From NCBI GenBank assembly GCA_031266665.1, contig JAISAO010000058.1, forward strand, positions 1-43,614: a stretch of 43,614 bases of DNA. Reading direction: 5' to 3'. Positions 33,396 to 39,761 of the stretch are shown piece by piece. The stretch is from Propionibacteriaceae bacterium. Its GTDB lineage: Bacteria; Actinomycetota; Actinomycetes; Propionibacteriales; Propionibacteriaceae. The notes under the pieces are model-generated. The model was not told the DNA's origin and ran no database searches. It saw nothing but the letters and a program-made list of their open reading frames with translations. The translations under genes and the position numbers were made by a program. Position 1 is the first letter of the stretch, and each line of letters opens with the position of its first letter.

Positions 33396-34327
33396 GCCAG
33401 ACATCGGACAGCGGCTCTGTCCTGGAGGTCGTGGTCGTGGATCCCACGAGCCCGAAGCACAAGTCCAGCGCCCAGCATCGTCGCCGCTGGTGGACCGAGG
33501 TCGGCTGGCGTTACATCGTCGGTGCCGTCATGCTGGTCTTCGCCGGCTTCCCCATCCTCTACGTCATCGGCACCTCGCTCAACCCGGTGGGCTCGGTCAC
33601 GGCCGGGTCGATCATCCCCAAGACCCTGACCCTGAGCAACTACACGACCTTGTTCTCCGGCCAGAAGGGGCCGTTCTGGCGCTGGTACTTGAACACCTTG
33701 ATCGTCTGCGCCTTCACCGCCGTAACTCAAATCGTGGCCTCGACCCTGGCGGCCTACGCCTTCTCCCGGCTGCGCTTCAAGGGCCGGCGCGGCGGCATGT
33801 TGTTCCTGCTGCTGATCATGATGTTCCCCAACATCTTGTCCATGATCGCCATCTACACCATTTTCACCCAGCTGGGCCAGGTCTTCCCCGGCATCGGTCT
33901 GTCCACCGTCCTGGGCTACTGCATCGCCCTGACCGGCGGCGCTCTGGGCCAGGTTTGGCTGATCAAGGGCACGCTGGACACGGTGCCGAAGGAGTTGGAC
34001 GAGGCCGCCATCATCGACGGCGCCACCCACTTCCAAGTGTTCTCCCAGATCCTGTTGCCGACCCTGGTGCCGATCATCGCCGTCACCACCTTGCTGGGCT
34101 TCGTCGGCGTCATCTCGGAGTTCCTGATAGGCACCATCTTCTTAACCGATAATAACTCTAAGACCTTGGCCGTCGGCCTCTACGGCATGCTCACGACCGA
34201 CAAGTCGAACAACTTCGGCATCTTCGCCGCCGGCGCCGTGCTGGTGGCGGTGCCGGTGATCGCCTTGTTCCAGTTCTTGCAGAAGTACATCGTCGGCGGG
34301 TCTACCTCGGGGGCCGTCAAAGGCTAA
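33392..34327 (+). CDS. malG: Maltose/maltodextrin ABC permease, MalG-type
   Basis: 311 residues, ATGA-coupled to malF. Hydrophilic N-terminus of ~40 residues, then six predicted membrane segments from VGAVMLVFAGFPILYVIG, and the EAA loop ELDEAAIIDGATHFQVFSQILLPTL. Ends AVPVIALFQFLQKYIVGGSTSGAVKG, the typical MalG C-terminus. The partner ATPase is not in this window. A 13-bp hairpin follows within 25 nt. Confidence 0.95.
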   Translation: MSQTSDSGSVLEVVVVDPTSPKHKSSAQHRRRWWTEVGWRYIVGAVMLVFAGFPILYVIGTSLNPVGSVTAGSIIPKTLTLSNYTTLFSGQKGPFWRWYLNTLIVCAFTAVTQIVASTLAAYAFSRLRFKGRRGGMLFLLLIMMFPNILSMIAIYTIFTQLGQVFPGIGLSTVLGYCIALTGGALGQVWLIKGTLDTVPKELDEAAIIDGATHFQVFSQILLPTLVPIIAVTTLLGFVGVISEFLIGTIFLTDNNSKTLAVGLYGMLTTDKSNNFGIFAAGAVLVAVPVIALFQFLQKYIVGGSTSGAVKG

Positions 34328-34349
34328 GCCTGGTCCACGGCTAGGCTGG

Positions 34350-34390
34350 ACCGGCTCCGGGACTCTCCACGGGGGGCTCCCGGAGCCGGT
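34350..34390 (+). terminator. Strong terminator after malEFG
   Basis: Perfect 13-bp stem (accggctccggga 34350-34362 with tcccggagccggt 34378-34390), 15-nt loop, then ttccgtc. This is the strongest stem in the window. Confidence 0.7.
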
Positions 34391-34507
34391 TTCCGTCGGC
34401 CCGTTCGCGTGCCCGACGCTCCGGCTGGGGCCGCCCGGCGGCTGATCGCCCGGCACCGGGGAAGCGACGGTTCGGGGATTAGGCCCGACAACCCGATAGG
34501 AGACAAC

Positions 34508-36601
34508 GTGTCCGGTCATCTGTTGGACCAGCCGCACCATGATGGCTCGGCCCTCTACGTCGACCCCCCGAGCGGCCACCGTCTGGGCGACCGGGTGCGG
34601 CTGCGCCTGCGGCTGCCCTCAGGCTGGGGCGAGACGGCGGTCAAACTGTGGCTGAAGCGCGACGGCGACCTGTTGCGGCTGCCGGCCCGGCTATTGGACA
34701 CGGTCGCGGGGGAGACGGCCGGCGAGAACTGGTACGAGGCCTGGCTGCCGCTGGACAATCCGGTGACGCGCTACCGCTGGCTGCTGCTCAAACCCGGCGG
34801 CTACGCCTGGGTGACCGCCGAAGGCGTCTTCGAGCACGACGTCACCGACGCCGGAGACTTCCGTCTGACCGTCTTCGGCCCGCCCCCGGCCTGGTCCGAC
34901 AACGCCGTCGGCTACCAGATCTTCCCCGACCGCTTCGCCCGCTCGGACGCTTCCCCGACCGGCCCCGACCATTCCAGCCGCTCGGCCGCGCCCCCAGCCG
35001 TCCCCGCGCCCGGTCCGAACACCCTGACCGACGGGTCCGGGCCGCTGCCGGACGGCCCTGTGATCGGCTCAGACCCTCTGCCCGACTGGGTTCAGCCGGC
35101 CGCTTGGGCGGACGAGCCGCTGCCCGGCGGCCATCGGGCCGGCAACCAGTTCTTCGGCGGCGACCTGGGCGGGATTGAGGCTAGGGCCGACTATCTGGGT
35201 GACCTGGGGGTCGATCTGGTCTACCTGACGCCCTTCTTCCCGGCCGGGTCGAGCCACCGCTACGACGCCTCCACCTTCGACCGGGTCGACCCCCTGCTGG
35301 GCGGCGACCAGGGACTGGCCAGCCTGGTTGCGGCGCTGCACCGCCGTGGCATCAAGGTGATCGGCGACTTGACTGCCAACCACACCGGCTCCGGCCACCA
35401 GTGGTTCCAGCGCGCCCGTGCCGGTCGGGCGGCCCGCGCCGCCGGCGGTGCGGGAGCGGCGGAGGAGTCGTTCTACTACTGGGCCGAGGACACCGAGCTG
35501 GACCTGGACTTGTGGAACCAGTCTTTCGACGACCAGTGGCCCGGGGCCGAGGGTATCTCGCCCGCCCGGGGGCTGGACTACGTCGCTTGGCTGGGGGTGC
35601 CGTCGCTGCCCAAGCTGAACTGGAACTCTGCCGAGCTGGCCCGACGCATGATCGCCGGCCCCGAGTCGGTCATCGGCCGCTATCTTCGTCCGCCCTTCGA
35701 TTTGGACGGCTGGCGTATCGACGTGGCCCACATGACCGGGCGTTTCGCGGCCGACGACCTCTACCACCAGGTGGCCTTGACCATCCGAGGCACCATGGAC
35801 CGGGTCAAGCCCGACCACCTGCTGATCGCCGAACACTTCCACGACCCGACCGGCGACCTGGACGGCGATGGCTGGCACGCCACCATGAACTACCCCGGTT
35901 TCCTCAAACCGGCTTGGACCTGGCTGGCGGCCGGGGACCTGAACCCCGAGATCGGCTTCATCGACACGCCGGCCCCGGTGCCCAGGCGCGACGGGGCTGT
36001 GGTGGTGGCGACGTTGCGCCAGTTCGCCTCCCGGTTGCCTTGGGCGGCCTCGTCCCACGCCTGGAACATGCTCGGCTCCCACGATACCAGCCGTTTCCGC
36101 ACCATCACCGGTAGGGCCGACCGCTCCGAGGTCGGGGCGGCCTGGCTGATGACCTATACCGGCCTGCCGGCCGTCTTCGCCGGCGACGAGGGCGGTATGA
36201 CCGGCGTCAACGGCGAGCACGGCCGCCGCCCCATGCCCTGGGACCAGATCGCCCAGGGTGCGGGTTCGGGCTGGGACGGCCGGGCGCACCAGGCCTACCG
36301 CCGCCTGATCGCCCTGCGCCACGACCACGAGGCCTTGCGCAGCGGCGGCCTGCGCTGGGCCTTCGCCCACCCCGACGCCATCGGCTACCTGCGCGAGACG
36401 GCCGACCAACGCCTGCTGGTGGTCCTGGCCCGCGCCCCCTGGCCCGGCCTCGACCTGCCCATCAGCCTGCTGGCGGCCGACCACCCCCAGCCCCTGTACC
36501 ACCCGAGGACAGCCCAAGAGGCGGTCCTGACCGCCCACCGCAACCACCTCCGCCTAGAGCCGACCACCGGCCCGGCCATCGGCCTGTGGCGCCTGGCCTG
36601 A
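34508..36601 (+). CDS. GH13 alpha-glucosidase/neopullulanase-like enzyme, cytoplasmic
   Basis: 697 residues. GTG at 34508 with AGGAGACAAC spacing, preferred over the longer frame from 34409. An N-terminal beta-sandwich domain (to ~125) precedes the (beta/alpha)8 barrel; VGYQIFPDRFARS is the first barrel block. Catalytic Asp405 in DGWRIDVAHM, acid/base E442 in LIAEH, and D526 in GSHDTSRF complete the GH13 triad. A Pro/Ser-rich insert follows the DRFARS block. No signal peptide, so it should act on imported maltodextrin. Closest to MalZ/cyclomaltodextrinase-type enzymes; the exact specificity is open. It sits downstream of malEFG behind a terminator, so it may have its own promoter. Confidence 0.9.
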   Translation: MSGHLLDQPHHDGSALYVDPPSGHRLGDRVRLRLRLPSGWGETAVKLWLKRDGDLLRLPARLLDTVAGETAGENWYEAWLPLDNPVTRYRWLLLKPGGYAWVTAEGVFEHDVTDAGDFRLTVFGPPPAWSDNAVGYQIFPDRFARSDASPTGPDHSSRSAAPPAVPAPGPNTLTDGSGPLPDGPVIGSDPLPDWVQPAAWADEPLPGGHRAGNQFFGGDLGGIEARADYLGDLGVDLVYLTPFFPAGSSHRYDASTFDRVDPLLGGDQGLASLVAALHRRGIKVIGDLTANHTGSGHQWFQRARAGRAARAAGGAGAAEESFYYWAEDTELDLDLWNQSFDDQWPGAEGISPARGLDYVAWLGVPSLPKLNWNSAELARRMIAGPESVIGRYLRPPFDLDGWRIDVAHMTGRFAADDLYHQVALTIRGTMDRVKPDHLLIAEHFHDPTGDLDGDGWHATMNYPGFLKPAWTWLAAGDLNPEIGFIDTPAPVPRRDGAVVVATLRQFASRLPWAASSHAWNMLGSHDTSRFRTITGRADRSEVGAAWLMTYTGLPAVFAGDEGGMTGVNGEHGRRPMPWDQIAQGAGSGWDGRAHQAYRRLIALRHDHEALRSGGLRWAFAHPDAIGYLRETADQRLLVVLARAPWPGLDLPISLLAADHPQPLYHPRTAQEAVLTAHRNHLRLEPTTGPAIGLWRLA

Positions 36602-36758
36602 CCCGAGGCCGGCTCTGAGTCTGAGCCCAATTCCACTGTTTCTCGATCACCAAGCGACCACAAACGGTTCAAGATTGAATCTGGGTTGAACCAGCCCGTC
36701 TTCCTGATTCGGCTGTCCATCGGAGACTCATCCCTGGAGAGGGTATTCGACAGGCGGA
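36602..36758. other. Intergenic gap, AT-richer, one weak inverted repeat
   Basis: Between the GH13 stop and the end of the methyltransferase gene. It holds a 7-bp inverted pair ggttcaa (36666-36672) / ttgaacc (36686-36692). The composition shifts toward AT here and stays so through the restriction-modification genes. No gene was recognised. Confidence 0.5.
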
Positions 36759-37925
36759 TCATCGCAGTGCATCCGACACCGACGATGCGACCGCCCTGCC
36801 GAGAAGCGGAGGGACAGCGTTTCCGATTTGGCGCACCACTTGCGCGCGGTTACCCATGAAGCGGAAGGAATCATCAAACGATTGCAGGCGGGCCCCTTCT
36901 CGGGGAGTGAGGGCTCGGTCCAAGTCTGGATGAATACACTTGTTCGACGCTGGGTGAACGAAGTTGACCGTGATCGTTACAGCTGGTTCATCCCCTCTCA
37001 GCCTGGAGTAGCACGAGGAAAACCCGCTGCTGATTAGGTGTGACGGAATGCAGGAAATGTTGTCTCCTGAATGACGGATGATCTCCATCATCTTTGGGGT
37101 GTGCTTGGTAGATGCGTGGAGGGTTAGTCCGGTGGTGCCGCCTCTTCGTGCCTTCTGGTAATCGGTCCGGGGCGCTTTGTCGTAGTCGTCGGCCTCTTCT
37201 CCGCTGACGATCACAGGTAAGTCATCGATAGCTTCTCTGACGGTGACCGCATGGGGCAACTCGTCCCGATCACCATCGGGGTCGTCGAAAAGGGTCAGTT
37301 GGCCGTAGTTCGATCCGTGCATCCTCATCCGATCTCGGAAACCGACGGTCTTGCTCTCGGAAACGTGTGTAATCTCGGGGAAATCGACCTTAAGGCCGGG
37401 TTCCCAGCCGAGCAAAATCAGTCTTTCGCGCTTCTGGGGTACACCGTAGTTGGCTGCGTTCAGTATCCGCCAATCACTCTCGTATCCGATCGATGCGAAC
37501 ATCTCCTGAATCCGTGTGATCGTTGCTCCGCCCTCGAAAGTCGCGAGCCCGACCACATTCTCTAGAACGAGAACTCTGGGGCGAAAGAAGTTGACGTACG
37601 AAGCAAACTCCTCGAACAGGGTGTTGCGCGGGTCGTCGTCGGATGAAGACCGGAACGGCCTGATCGAGGAGAATCCCTGGCAGGGCGGCCCACCGATGAT
37701 GACATCCACTTCTCCGCGTTGCGCGCCGATGTGATCAGCCACCGCTGCGCGGCGAGTCTTCCGTATGTCACCCGCCACGGCGAACGCATCCGAATGGTTG
37801 GCCGCGAACGTCGATACCGCGACAGGCAGCACGTCGATACCGTGAACGACTTCGAACGCGCCAGTGTCCACGAATCCCTTCGAAAACCCACCTGTTCCGC
37901 AGAACAGATCCATCACTGTGAGCAT
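36759..37925 (-). CDS. C5-cytosine DNA methyltransferase (restriction-modification)
   Basis: 388 residues. The ATG at 37925 is preferred: GGAGG sits 5 nt upstream. A GTG at 37928 is possible. Motif I DLFCGTGGFSKG (residues 6-17), motif IV GGPPC82QGFSS with the catalytic Cys, ENV (122-124), and Q164-KRER168 are present. The target-recognition region lies around residues 190-300, and motif X RQIGNAVPPLLGRA ends the protein. The divergent gene encodes a restriction nuclease with a fused regulatory HTH, so this methyltransferase should protect the host DNA at the same site. The specificity cannot be read from sequence. Composition is AT-richer than the mal genes. Confidence 0.93.
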   Translation of the reverse strand: MLTVMDLFCGTGGFSKGFVDTGAFEVVHGIDVLPVAVSTFAANHSDAFAVAGDIRKTRRAAVADHIGAQRGEVDVIIGGPPCQGFSSIRPFRSSSDDDPRNTLFEEFASYVNFFRPRVLVLENVVGLATFEGGATITRIQEMFASIGYESDWRILNAANYGVPQKRERLILLGWEPGLKVDFPEITHVSESKTVGFRDRMRMHGSNYGQLTLFDDPDGDRDELPHAVTVREAIDDLPVIVSGEEADDYDKAPRTDYQKARRGGTTGLTLHASTKHTPKMMEIIRHSGDNISCIPSHLISSGFSSCYSRLRGDEPAVTITVNFVHPASNKCIHPDLDRALTPREGARLQSFDDSFRFMGNRAQVVRQIGNAVPPLLGRAVASSVSDALR

Positions 37926-37937
37926 CACTGCCTCCGG

Positions 37938-37990
37938 TGGAGACTATAGTCTCATTGTCAGGGGTGCGCAAGCCCCGGGACAATGGAGCC
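37938..37990. promoter_or_regulatory. Symmetric operator/promoter of the restriction-modification module
   Basis: A perfect 14-bp palindrome gagactatagtctc (37940-37953) carries GACT-AT-AGTC, similar in layout to C-protein boxes. It contains a TATAGT -10 on both strands. On the minus strand TTGCGC (37966-37971) is 17 nt from TATAGT, a good methyltransferase promoter. A second inverted repeat (cattgtc 37953-37959 / gacaatg 37979-37985, with an inner gggg/cccc) lies between the palindrome and the nuclease ATG at 37991. The sites suggest binding by the nuclease HTH domain. Confidence 0.7.
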
Positions 37991-38869
37991 ATGCCAGAGC
38001 CATCAAGGGAGCGCTCACCTCGCACCGATGCCGTCATCAGCATCTTCACGCGTCTACGTGAGAAACAACACATGACGCTGGAAGAACTTGGTGATCTGTC
38101 AGGACTACACAGGACTTTCATCAGCCTGATCGAGCGCGGCGAACGCGGCTTGTCCCTGGACACGGCGTTCAGCCTGGCAGATGCGCTTGACGCGCCACTG
38201 TCCCAGATCATTGAGACCGCCGAGCGCGGACACAGCGACCTTGTGGGTTCCGGCGCTGCAAGACGCAGGGTCGTAGCGGATGACGCCATCATGGATGACC
38301 GCCCACTTCGGAACTTGACTGGCCTCACCGGGGATGGTTTGAGGAAAGCCGTCGAGTACATGTACGACACGTTTGACATCATCGACGCTCAGCTCGCCGC
38401 CCGCGGTCTGCAACCCATCTCCGGGCTGGTTGAGCCAGCCAAACTATCGTCCATGGTGGGGAATCTGCTCGGCGCTGGATTGGCCAACTTCTCTCATGGG
38501 CTCTATCAGAGAAACCGCCCCCACGCCTTTCCCGACCTCGTACCACAACGACTAGGCCTCCCGGACCTGGAATTGAAGACCGCCCTGGAGACCAACTATC
38601 CCAAGGGGCACTTGCCAAAGGAGGGCGTGTACATCACATTCCGATACGTCTTGGGCGGAGTCGACGGCACCTATGTCAGGGGAGATCGATCGTCCACCGT
38701 TTGGGTCTGGGAGGTGCGGATCGGCCACCTGACCGAACAGGACTTCTCCATCAGCAACACCGCAGGCGACTCGGGCAAGACGGCGGTCATAAGGACGAAC
38801 TCCTTGAAGGCGATGTCGTTAGTGATGCAGGATGAGAGGTTCTACCCGTACGTCCGTCGCTGGGCTTAA
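37991..38869 (+). CDS. Restriction endonuclease with fused N-terminal C-protein-like HTH
   Basis: 292 residues; the ATG at 37991 begins just before the HTH (an in-frame ATG at 37937 would include the operator). Residues ~15-72 form an XRE/C-protein-type HTH (RLREKQHMTLEELGDLSGLHRTFISLIERGERGLSLDTAFSLADAL). The catalytic part has P181-D182 and E194-L-K196, a PD-(D/E)XK core, and a KGHLPKEG patch. It is reminiscent of ScaI-type enzymes (recalled similarity, not verified). It sits head-to-head with the C5 methyltransferase. Its HTH probably binds the palindrome at 37940 and autoregulates both genes, as free C proteins do in other systems. An unlinked transcription regulator is a less likely reading. 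Confidence 0.8.
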   Translation: MPEPSRERSPRTDAVISIFTRLREKQHMTLEELGDLSGLHRTFISLIERGERGLSLDTAFSLADALDAPLSQIIETAERGHSDLVGSGAARRRVVADDAIMDDRPLRNLTGLTGDGLRKAVEYMYDTFDIIDAQLAARGLQPISGLVEPAKLSSMVGNLLGAGLANFSHGLYQRNRPHAFPDLVPQRLGLPDLELKTALETNYPKGHLPKEGVYITFRYVLGGVDGTYVRGDRSSTVWVWEVRIGHLTEQDFSISNTAGDSGKTAVIRTNSLKAMSLVMQDERFYPYVRRWA

Positions 38870-38975
38870 GTAGGCACAAGACGACACCAGCGAGCGCCAC
38901 AGCTCTTCACATCAGCGACCCTGACCGCCGGGCGGCCATCGTAGGAACCGAAACCGCCCGCCGGACCAGTCGTTT

Positions 38976-39110
38976 TCACAGCAGCAACCGACAGACTGAC
39001 GCGTGAGACACGCCCACACGCGCTGCAATTTGACGTTGCGTCAATCCCGCTTCTCTAAGCGCTTTCAGGACGGCCACCGGCGTGGCGTCATTGGCGAGAA
39101 ATGCTGGCCG
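38976..39110 (-). pseudogene. HTH fragment, probable recombinase/transposase remnant
   Basis: Minus-strand frame ends at 38976 and encodes PAFLANDATPVAVLKALREAGLTQRQIAARVGVSHASVCRLLL, a typical short HTH of resolvase/IS-type proteins. Only a GTG at 39077 is available in frame, giving ~33 residues, and the rest of a gene is absent. It lies beside the restriction-modification module, so it may be the scar of a mobile element. The 300+ nt around it hold no other gene before the riboswitch. Confidence 0.4.
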
Positions 39111-39149
39111 GTCTCGGCGCCGATGGCACCCGTGGTATGATGTTCCGTC

Positions 39150-39232
39150 AAGGGAATGAAGTTCTCCCTGTGCGCTGTGCCGAACTGTGCGCTGTGCCGA
39201 ACCGCTGATCCGAGCTGATGACTTCTGCGACT
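39150..39232 (+). ncRNA. Probable fluoride riboswitch (crcB motif) with an insertion
   Basis: The 5' element agggaatgaagttctccct (39151-39169) matches the conserved first stem-loop GG-x-GATG-x-G-x-TTC-x-CC of the crcB RNA. The 3' element AACCGC then GCTGATGACTTCTGC (39199-39230) matches the AACCGC and GCTGATGA-x-x-TCT core. GAAGT of the first loop can pair with ACTTC of the second to form the pseudoknot. Between them are two exact copies of a 17-nt unit (39168-39184, 39185-39201), so the linker is longer than usual. It lies just upstream of crcB, the textbook target. Confidence 0.75.
39168..39201. repeat. Exact 17-bp tandem duplication inside the riboswitch
   Basis: ctgtgcgctgtgccgaa occurs twice in a row (39168-39184 and 39185-39201) with no mismatches. 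Confidence 0.9.
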
Positions 39233-39272
39233 GATCGCGGAGGCCATCAGCTTTTGCGTGCGAGGAGCTTAT

Positions 39273-39644
39273 ATGCTGCAATTCATATCCGTCGGCGTCG
39301 GTGGATTCTTCGGGGCCGGCGCCCGTTTCGGCCTGACCAGACTGCTCAACGGCTGGCTGCCACATTTCCCGGCGGGGACGCTGGCGTCGAACCTGTTGGC
39401 GGGCTTGGCCATCGGTCTGATCGTGGGTTGCGAGCGCCACGGGGCCGGGCTGCCCGGCAATGTGCGCTCTTTGTTGGTGGTGGGCCTGCTCGGCGGACTC
39501 AGCACATTCTCCGCTTTCAGCCTGGAAACCGTGACGTTCGTCGAGGACGGCCACTGGCTCAAGGCGGGCGTGAACGTGGCTCTGAACGTCGGCGTCAGCC
39601 TGGCCGCCGTCGTCGCCGGCCTGGCCGTGGCGAAACTCGTCTAG
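39273..39644 (+). CDS. crcB: Fluoride ion channel CrcB (Fluc)
   Basis: 123 residues; the ATG at 39273 follows GAGGAG, and the longer frame from 39258 is less likely. Exports fluoride. Small four-helix membrane protein: GVGGFFGAGARFGLTRLL (the GxxGAxxR signature), TLASNLLAGLAIGLIVG, and V-GLLGGLSTFSAFSLETV with the conserved GG-STFS-F motif, then a last helix (NVGVSLAAVVAGLAVAKLV). Such proteins act as dimers; only one copy is in the window. Upstream lies the probable fluoride riboswitch. Confidence 0.93.
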   Translation: MLQFISVGVGGFFGAGARFGLTRLLNGWLPHFPAGTLASNLLAGLAIGLIVGCERHGAGLPGNVRSLLVVGLLGGLSTFSAFSLETVTFVEDGHWLKAGVNVALNVGVSLAAVVAGLAVAKLV

Positions 39645-39761
39645 GGCTCCATCCCGCCCGGCCGGGCAGCGGGTTCGGGCGGGGTGGGTATAGTGGAGCA
39701 CGGAGTTTGTACAGACTCCTAACAAATATCGGCTGTCAGCGCGCTCAAGGTGGAGGTCAAG

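Noticed and set aside
35069..36547. Long minus-strand open frame opposite the GH13 gene
   Set aside because: Lacks motifs, and the plus strand has the full GH13 triad.
39232..39725. Minus-strand open frame extending the HTH fragment upstream through crcB
   Set aside because: It crosses the riboswitch and crcB; only the end segment (38976-39110) is HTH-like.
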